Shown: positions 43,805 through 52,826, numbered from the stretch's first letter. The stretch is 64,000 nt of DNA from Candidatus Gastranaerophilales bacterium (GCA_947625495.1 CANQOQ010000010.1:1-64000); one strand, 5' to 3'. The notes: generated by a model from the sequence alone, not told the origin. Translations and numbers: made by a program.

Positions 43805-45828
43805 TTTATAATTTTACTGAAATCGGCTATTTTTTCGCATTCATTTTTTATATAGTTCAACATGCTTATTCTGTTTGTTTTTATCTTCTCATCTTTATCC
43901 ATTACAAGAACTTTGTCAAAAAATTCTGTAATAAATGGAACTATTGAAAATAATTTGTCTTCTAATTGTTCTAAAGTTAATTTATTTTCTTTTATATCTT
44001 TTACCATCATCCAAAGATTTTTTTCTGCATCATTTTGAAATAATGCTGTATCTACATTGCTAAATTTATCCTCAGTTTTTATTATTCTTATTATTCGATT
44101 TACTGATTCATGGAATGGAGAATAATTTTCTCTTTTTATTATACTTGATACAAGTTCCAGTCTTTCGATTAAGTCTTTTAGATTTATTAAAACATCTTTA
44201 TTACTAATACATGCTTCCAATACATCGTGTTTATATTTATCGGAAAGCAATATTATTAATCTTTGTTCAAAAAATTCTTTAATATTTTTATATAACTGTT
44301 CTTTATTATCAATATTTACAGGCAGTAAATCAATTGATAATTTAATTAAATTAGATATATTTATATTTAGATTTTTTGCAAGAACAGTTTTTAAAATACC
44401 AAGAGTGGCTCTCCTTACTCCTAACGGATCTTGAGAACCCGATATTTTTTTGCCGTCAGCAAATACGGTTACAACAGTATCTATTTTATCTGCTATACCG
44501 ACCACTTGCCCTTCTATGCTTTGAGCTGTTTCAGATTCTGCATTTAGAGGGAAATAGTGCTCTTTAATCCCTTGTGCAACTTCTTTTGTTTCTCCGCTTC
44601 TTAGTGCATAGTCACTTCCGATAAAACCTTGTAACTCTGTAAATTCAAATACTAATTTCGTTACCAGATCTGCTTTGCATAAAAGTGCTGTTCTTTCTAT
44701 ATCTAAAATAGGTGCATTTATTTCTTTTGCTATAGTTTTTGATAGCGTACAAATCCTTTGAGTTTTATCGTATACAGAACCAAAGCCTTTTTGAAATGTT
44801 ACTCCCTTTAAATCTTCAAGATATGAAATTAATGGTTTTTGAGTATCTTCATGAACAAAAAATATCGCATCTTCAAGTCTTGCTTTAACTACTCTTTCAT
44901 TTCCTGCTTTGATATTTTCAAAAGTGTCACCTGTATAGTTGCTTATTGTAATAAATTTATTAAGGAGTTTTCCGTTTTTATACAGAGGAAAATATCTTTG
45001 ATGAACAGCCATAACCGTAACCGCAACTTTTTCCGGTATCTCAAGGTATTTTTCTTCAAATGAGCAAATAACAGGTATTGGCCATTCAGTGATAAATGTT
45101 ACTTCTTCCAATAAATCTTTATCAAAAACAATATCTGCTCCTATTTCATTTGCTTTAGCTTTTGCAAGTGTTACAATTGTTGATTTTCTTTTTTCTACAT
45201 CAGCTATAACATTGGCTTTCTCAAGTTCTTTTAAATAATCATCAGGTGAATTAATTATAACTTCTGTTTTGGAAAATCTATGGCCTCTCGATATATTTGA
45301 TGACTTTATAGTTGCCAATTCAAATTCAACAATTTCGTTATTAAAAAGAGAAACTATCCATCTTATTGGCCTTTGAAACTTAATATCAAGGTCTGCCCAG
45401 CGCATAAAATGAGTCCCTTTTAATTTCATTATTATTTCAGGTGCCAATGTCTTTAAAAGTTCTTTTGTATCTTTACCTTTTTGGCAAATTTTTGCCCAAA
45501 CATAGTTATCTTCTTTGTATAAATTTTCCGGCTTAATATTGTTTTTATTCGCAAAACCAAGGGCAGCCTTCGTTAAATTACCTGATTCATCATAGGCTAT
45601 TGCTGCCATTGGACCTTTTATAGTTTTTTCAATATCATCTTGTTTCTCTTCAATATCTTCAATCAGTACGGCTAATCTCCTCGGGGTTGCATATATTTTT
45701 ATATCCGCAAATTTTATTTCATTTTCATTTAATGCTTTTGTAAATTCCGTTTTGAGTTGATCAATAGCAGACGGAATAAATTTATATGCAAGTTCTTCTG
45801 TTCCTATTTCTAAAAGGTATTTATTCAT
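43801..45828 (-). CDS. glyS: Glycyl-tRNA synthetase beta subunit
   Basis: A 675-residue beta chain of the tetrameric (alpha2 beta2) glycyl-tRNA synthetase. It starts KYLLEIGTEELAYKFIPSA and contains the family blocks TPRRLAVLIEDI, FMRWADLDIKFQRPIRWIVSL, GHRFS, VMAVHQRYFPLYK, GNERVVKARLEDAIFFVHED and KADLVTKLVFEFTELQGFIG, plus the C-terminal helical tRNA-binding part. The alpha subunit glyQ is not in this window. Length is typical (about 690). Two-subunit GlyRS is the bacterial/cyanobacterial form. Confidence 0.97.
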   Translation of the reverse strand: MNKYLLEIGTEELAYKFIPSAIDQLKTEFTKALNENEIKFADIKIYATPRRLAVLIEDIEEKQDDIEKTIKGPMAAIAYDESGNLTKAALGFANKNNIKPENLYKEDNYVWAKICQKGKDTKELLKTLAPEIIMKLKGTHFMRWADLDIKFQRPIRWIVSLFNNEIVEFELATIKSSNISRGHRFSKTEVIINSPDDYLKELEKANVIADVEKRKSTIVTLAKAKANEIGADIVFDKDLLEEVTFITEWPIPVICSFEEKYLEIPEKVAVTVMAVHQRYFPLYKNGKLLNKFITISNYTGDTFENIKAGNERVVKARLEDAIFFVHEDTQKPLISYLEDLKGVTFQKGFGSVYDKTQRICTLSKTIAKEINAPILDIERTALLCKADLVTKLVFEFTELQGFIGSDYALRSGETKEVAQGIKEHYFPLNAESETAQSIEGQVVGIADKIDTVVTVFADGKKISGSQDPLGVRRATLGILKTVLAKNLNINISNLIKLSIDLLPVNIDNKEQLYKNIKEFFEQRLIILLSDKYKHDVLEACISNKDVLINLKDLIERLELVSSIIKRENYSPFHESVNRIIRIIKTEDKFSNVDTALFQNDAEKNLWMMVKDIKENKLTLEQLEDKLFSIVPFITEFFDKVLVMDKDEKIKTNRISMLNYIKNECEKIADFSKIIN

Positions 45829-45945
45829 AATTAGCCTCGTATTTAATTTGTTTATTTAAATTATATTGTAAAAAAAATATTAGTAAAATATTATTGAGCC
45901 AATATGTTGCAATTTTTTTTTGCTTAGAATATAATAATTTGCGTT

Positions 45946-46023
45946 GGGATCGTAGCTCAGTCTGGTTAGAGTGTCTGCCTGTCACGCAGAAGGTCGCGAG
46001 TTCGAGCCTCGTCGGTCCCGCCA
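45946..46023 (+). tRNA. tRNA-Asp (GUC)
   Basis: Acceptor GGGATCG / CGGTCCC, D arm AGCTCAGTCTGGTTAGAGT, anticodon loop CTGTCAC (GTC), T loop AGTTCGAGCCT and encoded CCA. A TATAAT box near 45930 with TTGCAA about 18 bases before it is the likely promoter. Confidence 0.93.
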
Positions 46024-46048
46024 TTTAAAAAGAGCGAAAGCTCTTTTT
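46004..46048 (+). repeat. Direct repeat: tRNA-Asp 3' end plus terminator, copy 1
   Basis: GAGCCTCGTCGGTCCCGCC and the following hairpin AAAGAGC-GAAA-GCTCTTT. The same sequence recurs at 46153-46197. The hairpin with its T run is the tRNA terminator and has a GAAA tetraloop. Confidence 0.9.
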
Positions 46049-46060
46049 TTTTATGTAAAA

Positions 46061-46152
46061 ATATGCGAGAACGAGCGAAAGCGATACAAAGTGAACCGCT
46101 GAACCAAAGGTGAAGCGAGTGAACCTGTATCCGAAGCAAAGCGGAGGTGTGA
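46061..46152. repeat. Intergenic repeat element, copy B
   Basis: A GC-richer stretch between the two tRNA-Asp 3' ends, with recurring TGAACC units and GTGAAGCGAG. Positions 46086-46131 align without gaps with 17886-17931 after tRNA-Ser. No gene is seen in it. Confidence 0.5.
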
Positions 46153-46197
46153 GAGCCTCGTCGGTCCCGCCATTAAAAAAGAGCGAAAGCTCTTTTT
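46153..46197 (+). repeat. Direct repeat: tRNA-Asp 3' end plus terminator, copy 2
   Basis: Repeats the final 20 bases of tRNA-Asp, its CCA and the terminator hairpin (AAGAGC-GAAA-GCTCTT), 149 bases after copy 1. No tRNA body precedes it. From 46198 to 46311 nothing further is seen. Confidence 0.88.
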
Positions 46198-46311
46198 GTT
46201 GGATTGACTGCGTTTGTCGGGTTTATATCTATAATTTTAAAATAGTTTTTTCTGTAAAGGGGTAGATTTGATAAAAGAATTATATAAAGAGTAAAAAGAA
46301 ATTGTAAAAAA

Positions 46312-46384
46312 TGGAGCGTAGGGGATTCGAACCCCTGACCCCGACACTGCCAGTGTCGTGCGCTACCAACTGCGCTAACGCCCC
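46312..46384 (-). tRNA. tRNA-Ala (GGC)
   Basis: Minus-strand cloverleaf: acceptor GGGGCGT / ACGCTCC, D arm AGCGCAGTTGGTAGCGC, anticodon arm CGACA-CTGGCAG-TGTCG (anticodon GGC) and T arm CAGGGGTTCGAATCCCCTA. No CCA encoded. Promoter on the minus strand: TTGTCA (46424-46419) and TATAAT (46402-46397), 16-base spacing. Confidence 0.93.
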
Positions 46385-46491
46385 CTTTTATTACTTATTA
46401 TATCAATGAAATTTTTATTGACAATTAAATTGCTTAATAAATAGATAAAAAAATGAAATATATATATAATAAGATAAAATGGAGAGATAAT

Positions 46492-47460
46492 ATGAAAAGA
46501 CGAGATTTTATTTACGGATTATCTTGTTTCCTTTTGGGCGCTGGTTTATATAAAACATATAGTTTATATAAGTATAATAATGGATATAATCATAATAATA
46601 TACAAGAAGAAGATATAGAGTGTGTCTTTAGAGAATTTACTTGTGCTACATCTTTCCATTGTAATTTAAATTGCAGAAATTGTGATTGTTATGCACCTTT
46701 AGCAAAAAAAAGATATACATTATACAAAGATTTTGCAAAAGATATGGAAAAAATAAAAAAGTTGGCTCCGGACAGAAATATGAATATTAGTTTTCTCGGT
46801 GGTGAACCTACTATAAATCCTGAGTTAACTAAACTTTTAAAAAAAGCACGTAGTTTATGGCCTGATTCTTCTTTAATGATATTATCTAATGGTGTTATTC
46901 TTGATAAATTTAAAGATGATTTTTGGAAAGATATAAAAGAAACAAATACTGATTTTCATGTTACAAAATACCCTATAAATATAGATAATAAGAAATATGA
47001 AGAGATTGCTTTAAGAAACGGAGTAAATATATTTTATGATATAGTAAAATCAAATAAACTATATGATTTAAATACTCATAAAGTTATAGATAACAACTAT
47101 CATCAGGATGGTTTTGATTGGAGTAAAAATATTCTTGATCTAAAGGGAGAGCAAGACTATAAAAAACTTTTTGATACATGCCCTCATCGCTCTATTGTTA
47201 CCTATGCAAGAGGCAATATATATTATTGTTATGTTCATGCTCACATACAAGCTTTTTGTGATTACTTTAAGGTTAAAATTCCTATTACAAAAAGAGATTA
47301 TATAAAAATTGCCAATGTAAAAGATATAAAGGAAATAGATGAATTTTTAACCACTCCAAAACCGTTATGCAGATTCTGTAAGCAATGTCATAATACATGT
47401 TATGGAGGTGATCCTCTTGAATGGGGTTTTTCGGAATATAAAATTTCTGAATGGACATAA
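46492..47460 (+). CDS. Radical SAM protein with N-terminal membrane/Tat-like segment
   Basis: About 322 residues. It starts MKRRDFIYGLSCFLLGAGLY, a twin-arginine-like motif followed by a short hydrophobic stretch, so the enzyme may be membrane-attached. The radical SAM motif FHCNLNCRNCDCYAPL gives CxxxCxxC near residues 60-67, with FLGGEPTINPE (GGE motif) near 103. The C-terminal part has cysteines in DTCPHRS, CRFCKQCHNTCYGG, like a reduced SPASM region. Start chosen at 46492 because GGAGAG lies six bases upstream. Followed by its own terminator. Substrate unknown; no small peptide gene is adjacent. Confidence 0.75.
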   Translation: MKRRDFIYGLSCFLLGAGLYKTYSLYKYNNGYNHNNIQEEDIECVFREFTCATSFHCNLNCRNCDCYAPLAKKRYTLYKDFAKDMEKIKKLAPDRNMNISFLGGEPTINPELTKLLKKARSLWPDSSLMILSNGVILDKFKDDFWKDIKETNTDFHVTKYPINIDNKKYEEIALRNGVNIFYDIVKSNKLYDLNTHKVIDNNYHQDGFDWSKNILDLKGEQDYKKLFDTCPHRSIVTYARGNIYYCYVHAHIQAFCDYFKVKIPITKRDYIKIANVKDIKEIDEFLTTPKPLCRFCKQCHNTCYGGDPLEWGFSEYKISEWT

Positions 47461-47485
47461 AAAAAGAGCGAAAGCTCTTTTTTTG
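47458..47485 (+). terminator. Terminator after membrane-type radical SAM gene
   Basis: Stem AAAAGAGC-GAAA-GCTCTTTT, the same GAAA-tetraloop hairpin used after tRNA-Asp. Confidence 0.88.
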
Positions 47486-47665
47486 TATTTGTTAAATCAT
47501 GATTTCTAATACATGTCGGAATACATTTCTGACAATTTCTGATAGTTTCATACTTTTATAAGATGTTTATGAAGTTAAAAAGTTAATGTGGATTATATTT
47601 TAAGTTCAAAATATTAGGCAAATGACCAATAGTTAATAAATATTTTGATTCTTATTATATTTTAT

Positions 47666-47956
47666 ATGAGATTAAAAACAAAAAAGAAATTTATATCTGG
47701 CAGTGAAAAAGAAGAATGGTATTTAACAGCTAGAGAGATTGAATATTTATCTCTCGTGGCATTGGGTTTTAAAAATCACATGATTGCGGATAAACTTTTT
47801 GTTACTAAAAGTACTGTTAAAAAAATGCTTGAAAATATTTATAAAAAATTGTTTGCTAAAGATAGGGCAAATGCTATTGCTATAGCTTTTTTGCATGATT
47901 TAATTAATGTAAAAGTTCTAACTGATATTCGTGTAAAATATAGTATTAAAAGATGA
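47666..47956 (+). CDS. Small LuxR-type helix-turn-helix protein
   Basis: About 96 residues. A GerE/LuxR helix-turn-helix covers most of it: LTAREIEYLSLVALGFKNHMIADKLFVTKSTVKKMLENIYKKL (split, residues about 22-64), as in response-regulator output domains, but no receiver domain is attached. Start at 47666; a TATTAT box ends seven bases before it, so the mRNA may be leaderless. It may be a stand-alone regulator. Ends at a terminator shared with the convergent peroxiredoxin gene. Confidence 0.8.
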   Translation: MRLKTKKKFISGSEKEEWYLTAREIEYLSLVALGFKNHMIADKLFVTKSTVKKMLENIYKKLFAKDRANAIAIAFLHDLINVKVLTDIRVKYSIKR

Positions 47957-47960
47957 TAAT

Positions 47961-47992
47961 AAAAATTCCCAATATTTTATTGGGAATTTTTA
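47961..47992. terminator. Bidirectional terminator
   Basis: Stem AAAAATTCCCAATA / TATTGGGAATTTTT between convergent genes. Confidence 0.82.
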
Positions 47993-47998
47993 ATTTAA

Positions 47999-48433
47999 TT
48001 AATTTTCAAAAAATTTTATTATTTCTTCGATATGATTTTCAACATCCACCTTTTCCCAAAATTTAATTATATTCCCTTCTTTATCAAGTATTATTGTAGA
48101 GCGGTTTATTTGAGAAGCTGGTTTCTGATGTTCCTTAAATGCTTCTTTTAGTTTATTCATTTTATCAGATAGTAAAGCAAAGTTCAGTTTATATTTATCT
48201 TTAAATTCTTTATGGCTTTCAATATCATCTGAACTTACGCCTATTATTTTTGCATATTTTTTTAATTTATCTATTGCTTCTTTAAATTTATTTGCTTCTT
48301 GTGTACATACAGGTGTATCATCTTGAGGATAAAAATAAACTATTATATTTTCACCTTTGAAATCTGAAAGTTTATATTTTTTTTCATTACCATCTGCGTC
48401 AAGTCCGTCTAATTCAATGTCTAAATAATGCAT
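47999..48433 (-). CDS. bcp: Peroxiredoxin of the Bcp/PrxQ type
   Basis: A 144-residue thiol peroxidase. The active-site segment YFYPQDDTPVCTQEANKF holds the peroxidatic Cys (near residue 44) in the Prx form TxxC; no resolving Cys five residues on is seen, unlike typical Bcp with CxxxxC. IIGVSSDDIESHKEFKDKY and LLSDKMNKLKEAF match the family, as does the NRSTIILDKEGNI strand. It reduces peroxides in the cytoplasm, sensible for an anaerobe meeting oxygen. AGGAGG-like site precedes the ATG. Confidence 0.9.
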   Translation of the reverse strand: MHYLDIELDGLDADGNEKKYKLSDFKGENIIVYFYPQDDTPVCTQEANKFKEAIDKLKKYAKIIGVSSDDIESHKEFKDKYKLNFALLSDKMNKLKEAFKEHQKPASQINRSTIILDKEGNIIKFWEKVDVENHIEEIIKFFEN

Positions 48434-48623
48434 AATGCCTCCTTTTTTCTGATTCTAATTTGAATTTATTTTATTATCATCAGATAGGTGAATAAATTTA
48501 TTAACTAATGTTTAGTTAATAAAAACTTGTGAAACTTTATTGAATATATTTAGTCTAATTCTCGTAAGGGATTAAACAAATATAAAATTTTATATTATAA
48601 TTAGGGAGAATAAGGAGAGAGTT

Positions 48624-49853
48624 GTGAAAGAAATTCTTAAAAAAACAGCGTTAGTTACATTGACATTACTTTTTGTATGTATGTGCTTTAATAAAAGCAA
48701 TACAGCTTTTGCGCAGTCTGATACTGCATTATATGACATGGTTTGGAAGATAATTAATTCCAAATATGTTGATCAGACTAATAACGGGCAGGATTGGGAG
48801 CGCTGGAGGCATAAATATGATGATGTTATTAAAACATCTGAGGATGCCTATGTCGCTATTGATACAATGATTGCAAGCTTAAATGACCGTTATACTAGAT
48901 TTGTTCCGCCTAAAGAATTTGAGGAAGAAAAAAATGCCATAAAGGGTTCACTCTTTGGTATCGGAGTCCAAATTGGATTAAGAGACGGTAAAATTATGGT
49001 TATTTCACCTATAGAAGATACCCCGGGTGAAAAAGCAGGTTTGAAACCCGAAGATGAAATCCTTTCTATTGACGGTGTTTCTACTAAAGATATGACCGTT
49101 GATAAAGCTGCCGATAAAATAAGAGGTAAGAAAGGAACTGCTGTTTCTCTTCTTATTAAAAGAAAAGGAGAGCCTAATAAAACCTATAATATTGTCAGAG
49201 ATGAAATTATTATTAAGTCCATTTCCGTTAAACTGCCGGATGAATTTAAACTTGATGATAAAATAGGCTATATTAGAATAAGTTCTTTTATGGGCAAAAA
49301 TTCAGGTGATGACTTCGAAAAAGAATTGGTTAAATTCAAAAATAAAGAAGGTATTATTATTGACTTAAGAGCAAATTCTGGCGGGCTATTAACCAATGCT
49401 ATACAAATAGCAGATATGTTTTTAGAAGATGAGATAATTGTCAGCACAGTTGATAGATATGGTTATAAAGATACTGCAAAATCAGGCAGATCAACTGTTT
49501 CTGCTCAGCCTATTGTAGTCCTTATTAACAAGGGTAGTGCTTCTGCAAGTGAAATATTGTCAGGTGCATTAAAAGATAATCATAGAGCTATTTTAATAGG
49601 TGAAAATACTTTCGGAAAAGGTCTTGTTCAGGAAGTTAAACCGCTTTCTCCTTTTGGTTCGGGCTTAAATATTACGGTTCAAAAATATTTGACTCCAAAC
49701 GGTACTGATATTAATAAAAAGGGGATAGCACCGGATATTGAAATTAAGCTTACGGAAGAGAATGTTAAAGCTAAGGATGATGTTCAATTGAAAAAGGCTC
49801 AGGCTGTTTTATTACAGATGATTCAAAATGAAAAAACTTCCGCTAACTATTAA
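48624..49853 (+). CDS. ctpA: C-terminal processing protease (S41, CtpA-like)
   Basis: A 409-residue exported serine protease. N-terminal signal KKTALVTLTLLFVCMCF to FAQ, then SKYVDQTNNGQDW (S41 start), a PDZ domain (about residues 95-175: FGIGVQIGLRDGKIMVISPIEDTPGEKAG split) and the peptidase core: GSASASEILSGALKD with catalytic Ser and FGKGLVQE with catalytic Lys. It trims C-terminal tails of envelope proteins; cyanobacterial CtpA matures photosystem D1, here the substrate must differ. GTG start at 48624 with AAGGAGAGAG upstream. Ends convergently with 49843-51207. Confidence 0.95.
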   Translation: MKEILKKTALVTLTLLFVCMCFNKSNTAFAQSDTALYDMVWKIINSKYVDQTNNGQDWERWRHKYDDVIKTSEDAYVAIDTMIASLNDRYTRFVPPKEFEEEKNAIKGSLFGIGVQIGLRDGKIMVISPIEDTPGEKAGLKPEDEILSIDGVSTKDMTVDKAADKIRGKKGTAVSLLIKRKGEPNKTYNIVRDEIIIKSISVKLPDEFKLDDKIGYIRISSFMGKNSGDDFEKELVKFKNKEGIIIDLRANSGGLLTNAIQIADMFLEDEIIVSTVDRYGYKDTAKSGRSTVSAQPIVVLINKGSASASEILSGALKDNHRAILIGENTFGKGLVQEVKPLSPFGSGLNITVQKYLTPNGTDINKKGIAPDIEIKLTEENVKAKDDVQLKKAQAVLLQMIQNEKTSANY

Positions 49854-51207
49854 TCTTTTGATAAATAATCTGAGCTGCATTTAACACAGGATCTATGGCT
49901 GGAGAATACGGTGGTGAATACGGTAAATCCAAATTCATAAACGTCTCCAGCCTGGTTTTACTTAAAATTGCAGGTATTACCGTATTGATTCTTTTATTTA
50001 CGTCGCCTTCACCTATACCTTGAATACCTAATATGGTATGTGTATTCTTATCTGCTATCAACTTTAATGTCATCATACCTGAATTTGGCATATATCCGGC
50101 CTTGTCTCTTTTCGTTACTATTGCATATTCGGGTTGAAATCCATATTCTATGGCTTCTTTATAACTGATTCCTATTATTGATATTGTATAGTCAAAATAT
50201 TTTGTTATTGTTGAATTTAATATTCCGTCAAAATGACAATTACCGCCGGCTATATTAATTGCGGCACATCTGCCTTCTTTATTTGCCGTTGAGCCCATCG
50301 GTACCCAGGTATATTTATTTGTTACCAAATTGAAATTATCTGTGCAGTCGCCTGCGGCATATATATTGTTTACCGAGGTCTTTAATGTATTACCTACTTT
50401 TATACTGTTTTTTATTCCGAGTTTTATTCCGCTGTCTAAGAGAAAATCAGTATTTGGTCTGACGCCTGTCCCTAAAATTACAAAGTCTGTTTCTATTTCT
50501 TTTCCTGCTGAAGTTAGTACACTTATAACTTCTCCGTTTTCGTTTCCCTTAAATTCAACAGCTTCTTCTCCTGTTAAAATACTGACTTGCCCAGGATTTC
50601 TTCCTATTATATAATCTGTTATTCTTTGCGCAAAATCTTCATCAAACATTCGTAAAATTTGCGAATCTTTTTCTATTAGAGTCACTTTTAAATTATTTTG
50701 AACAAATGCTTCCAATAATTCTATTGAAATATATCCTCCGCCTAATAATACTGCTCGTTTTGATTGAAACATTTTTTCCTTGATTCTTATTCCGTCTTTT
50801 ATTGTTCTTAGGGTAAATACATTTTTTAACCCGATATTCTTTATGTCGGGTATTATAGGTATTGCGCCTGTTGCTAATACTAAAATGTCATAACTTACTT
50901 CATATCTGTTATTTGATATAAGATCTTCTATCAGTACTGTCTGCTCTTCTGTGTTAACCTTTATACATCTGCTTTTTATATGTATATTTATGTTTTGTTT
51001 CTTAAAATCCTCTGGAGTTCTTAATATTAAAGTAGAGTAATCTTGAATGATATTTTCAATAAAATATGGCAAACCGCAGGCGGAATATGAAATAATATCT
51101 TCTTGAGTATATAAATCTATTTTAATATCTGCATTTTCACGTCTTAATTTGGCTGCGGTTTTGGGACCTGCTGCCCCGCCTCCTATTATTACTACTTTTC
51201 CCGTCAT
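49843..51207 (-). CDS. CoA-disulfide reductase/NADH oxidase-like flavoprotein
   Basis: A 454-residue pyridine nucleotide-disulfide oxidoreductase. FAD-binding GGGAAGPKTAAKLRRE at residues 8-23; the redox Cys in ISYSACGLPYF (near residue 45), the single-Cys arrangement of CoA-disulfide reductase and NADH oxidase/peroxidase; NAD motif AVLLGGGYISIELLEAF near 150; and a second FAD motif NIYAAGDCTDN near 285. It may reduce CoA disulfide or oxygen/peroxide. It is the last gene of a minus-strand operon with a small regulator-like protein and Hsp20, suggesting stress defence. Confidence 0.9.
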   Translation of the reverse strand: MTGKVVIIGGGAAGPKTAAKLRRENADIKIDLYTQEDIISYSACGLPYFIENIIQDYSTLILRTPEDFKKQNINIHIKSRCIKVNTEEQTVLIEDLISNNRYEVSYDILVLATGAIPIIPDIKNIGLKNVFTLRTIKDGIRIKEKMFQSKRAVLLGGGYISIELLEAFVQNNLKVTLIEKDSQILRMFDEDFAQRITDYIIGRNPGQVSILTGEEAVEFKGNENGEVISVLTSAGKEIETDFVILGTGVRPNTDFLLDSGIKLGIKNSIKVGNTLKTSVNNIYAAGDCTDNFNLVTNKYTWVPMGSTANKEGRCAAINIAGGNCHFDGILNSTITKYFDYTISIIGISYKEAIEYGFQPEYAIVTKRDKAGYMPNSGMMTLKLIADKNTHTILGIQGIGEGDVNKRINTVIPAILSKTRLETFMNLDLPYSPPYSPAIDPVLNAAQIIYQKINS

Positions 51208-51216
51208 TATTTCACC

Positions 51217-51459
51217 TTAAAATATCATTCTTTGTATTTCTATGCCTTCTATATCGGTTAATTCTTTTTCTAAATCTATTGAACTGTTTCCTTCTTCGAC
51301 TTCCAGTATTATTATCCCTCCTTCAGGACAGAATATTGTCTGTTTGTTATTGATTCCGATTCTTAATCTTATAATGCAGTTAAATTCCGTTAATATCGAT
51401 TGTAATTTAACTGCATTATTTATTTTGTCGTTTAATTTTATTCCGAGTATTTTAGTCAT
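51217..51459 (-). CDS. Small ACT-like protein (hydrogenase-regulator TM1266-like)
   Basis: An 80-residue alpha/beta protein, KLQSILTEFNCIIRLRIGI, then strand IIILEVEEGNSSIDLEKELTDIEGIEIQ. The beta-alpha-beta order and the I.R.GI motif recall the small ACT-like family sometimes labelled iron-only hydrogenase system regulator (family knowledge); no hydrogenase gene is present in this window. It lies between hsp20 (4 bases) and the CoA-disulfide reductase-like gene (9 bases). Function uncertain; ligand sensing is plausible. Confidence 0.55.
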   Translation of the reverse strand: MTKILGIKLNDKINNAVKLQSILTEFNCIIRLRIGINNKQTIFCPEGGIIILEVEEGNSSIDLEKELTDIEGIEIQRMIF

Positions 51460-51463
51460 ACCT

Positions 51464-51925
51464 TTACTCGTTTATTTCAAGTTTACTTGTTTTTTTATTA
51501 TCATTTTCAAGCTTTGGCAGATTTATGCATAATATTCCCTTCTTTAAATCTGCACTTGATTTTTCTACATCAATTTCATAAGGAAAATATAAAGTTCTTG
51601 AATAACTCCCGTATCTGAATTCTGTTTTGTGATACTTGTGTTTTTTATTCTCTTCTTCTTTTTCTGCTTCTTTAGTTGCTTCTATTTTTATGTAGGATTT
51701 ATTAATATCTATATTTATGTCTTCTTTATTAATTCCGGGTAATTCAACTTTGACACTGTATCTGTCATCGTACTCTTTTACATCGACAGGCATTGCCATT
51801 CCGTTTATCTCCTGATGAAATATATATTCCGGAAATAAATTATCAAAGCTTTTTTGTAAAATAGCATTTATATCTTCATTTAACGTATTTAAAAATGTAT
51901 CCGGCTTTTTAATTAAATATTTCAT
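51464..51925 (-). CDS. Small heat-shock protein Hsp20
   Basis: About 153 residues with an alpha-crystallin domain: MAMPVDVKEYDDRYSVKVELPGI (start near residue 43), KEDINIDINKSYIKIEA, FRYGSYSRTLYFPYEIDVEKSSADLKKGILCINLPK (split) with the conserved A.LKGIL.I..PK motif. It is an ATP-independent chaperone that holds unfolding proteins. Start at 51925 with AGGAG before it; the longer frame to 51991 is not needed. It sits after two small unknown proteins in the same operon. Confidence 0.93.
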   Translation of the reverse strand: MKYLIKKPDTFLNTLNEDINAILQKSFDNLFPEYIFHQEINGMAMPVDVKEYDDRYSVKVELPGINKEDINIDINKSYIKIEATKEAEKEEENKKHKYHKTEFRYGSYSRTLYFPYEIDVEKSSADLKKGILCINLPKLENDNKKTSKLEINE

Positions 51926-52008
51926 GTTTTTTCTCCTATGCAAATTTATCTTTTTAAGTTTGCACGAAAAAAAACATTTTATCATTGCCAATTTGGGTAA
52001 TTAAAATA

Positions 52009-52311
52009 TTATACTTCTTCTAATCCGGAAGTAATACCCATTTGCTTTTGTTTTAGTTTGCTTACTGCTGTATCTACTATATAATCATAAGTTTCTTTGT
52101 TTTTAAATCCTTGAGGAAACTCTTTTTTGAGCATTTCCTCTACCATTATTCTAATTTTTAAATCTTCTTCTACAAATTTAGTATCTTGAACAATGGCATT
52201 GAGTAACTTACTTTTGTTTACGTTATTAGCAATTTGGGATGAGAACTTTATCCAATCTGTTTTTATATTTTTTAATTCTTTAACTAATTTAAAATGTCTT
52301 AAACCGAACAT
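52009..52311 (-). CDS. Hypothetical protein in Hsp20 operon
   Basis: A 100-residue helical protein beginning FGLRHFKLVKELK with IVQDTKFVEEDLKIRIMVEEMLKKEFPQGF in the middle. Its ATG overlaps the end of the upstream gene by 13 bases and is preceded by AGGAT. It shares with that gene a pattern of a charged start and an IMIKK/IMVEE-type helix followed by E.P, so the two may be distant relatives or partners. No known domain recognised; role unknown. Confidence 0.6.
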   Translation of the reverse strand: MFGLRHFKLVKELKNIKTDWIKFSSQIANNVNKSKLLNAIVQDTKFVEEDLKIRIMVEEMLKKEFPQGFKNKETYDYIVDTAVSKLKQKQMGITSGLEEV

Positions 52312-52607
52312 TTTATCCTGATTTCTCCATCTTTTATTGATACATCTTCTACTTTTTTTAATTTATTATCCTTTATATATGATAAAACATTTTCAACTCT
52401 TTGTACAGTCTTCATCTTTTCTGTTAATGTGTACAATACCAAATTATATAATAATGAATTATCCTGTAATCGGGGAATTTCCTCTTGTAATATTTTTTTA
52501 ATCATTATTTGAATTTTATCTGTTGTGGAATAGTTATCAAATATCGGATTTATGGCTTTCCCGTTATCATTATATTCTATTGTAATTTTCTTTTCTGTGG
52601 TTTGCAT
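52299..52607 (-). CDS. Hypothetical protein, first gene of Hsp20 operon
   Basis: A 102-residue mainly helical protein: N-terminal strand EKKITIEYNDNGKAINP, then TTDKIQIMIKKILQEEIPRLQDNSLLYNLVLYTLTEKM and a strand-rich end. GGAAGG ribosome site upstream of the ATG at 52607. It starts an operon of five genes ending in the flavoprotein. No family recognised. Confidence 0.6.
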   Translation of the reverse strand: MQTTEKKITIEYNDNGKAINPIFDNYSTTDKIQIMIKKILQEEIPRLQDNSLLYNLVLYTLTEKMKTVQRVENVLSYIKDNKLKKVEDVSIKDGEIRIKCSV

Positions 52608-52826
52608 ATTTACCTTCCTTTTTATTCCTTACTATTCCGATTCCATTTTTGAAAAACTTCTATGAATTTTTTAAATTTACTATATTTATTTATATTTTTA
52701 CATTCCTTAATATTAATTGCTGTAAATATTTGTAAAATGTTCACGGTCATTAATTATTTCCTCCTAAAGTTTTTAAAAGTTTTGTCGATATTTTTTTTAT
52801 TCGGAGAATGTAAAGGCAGGAATTTT

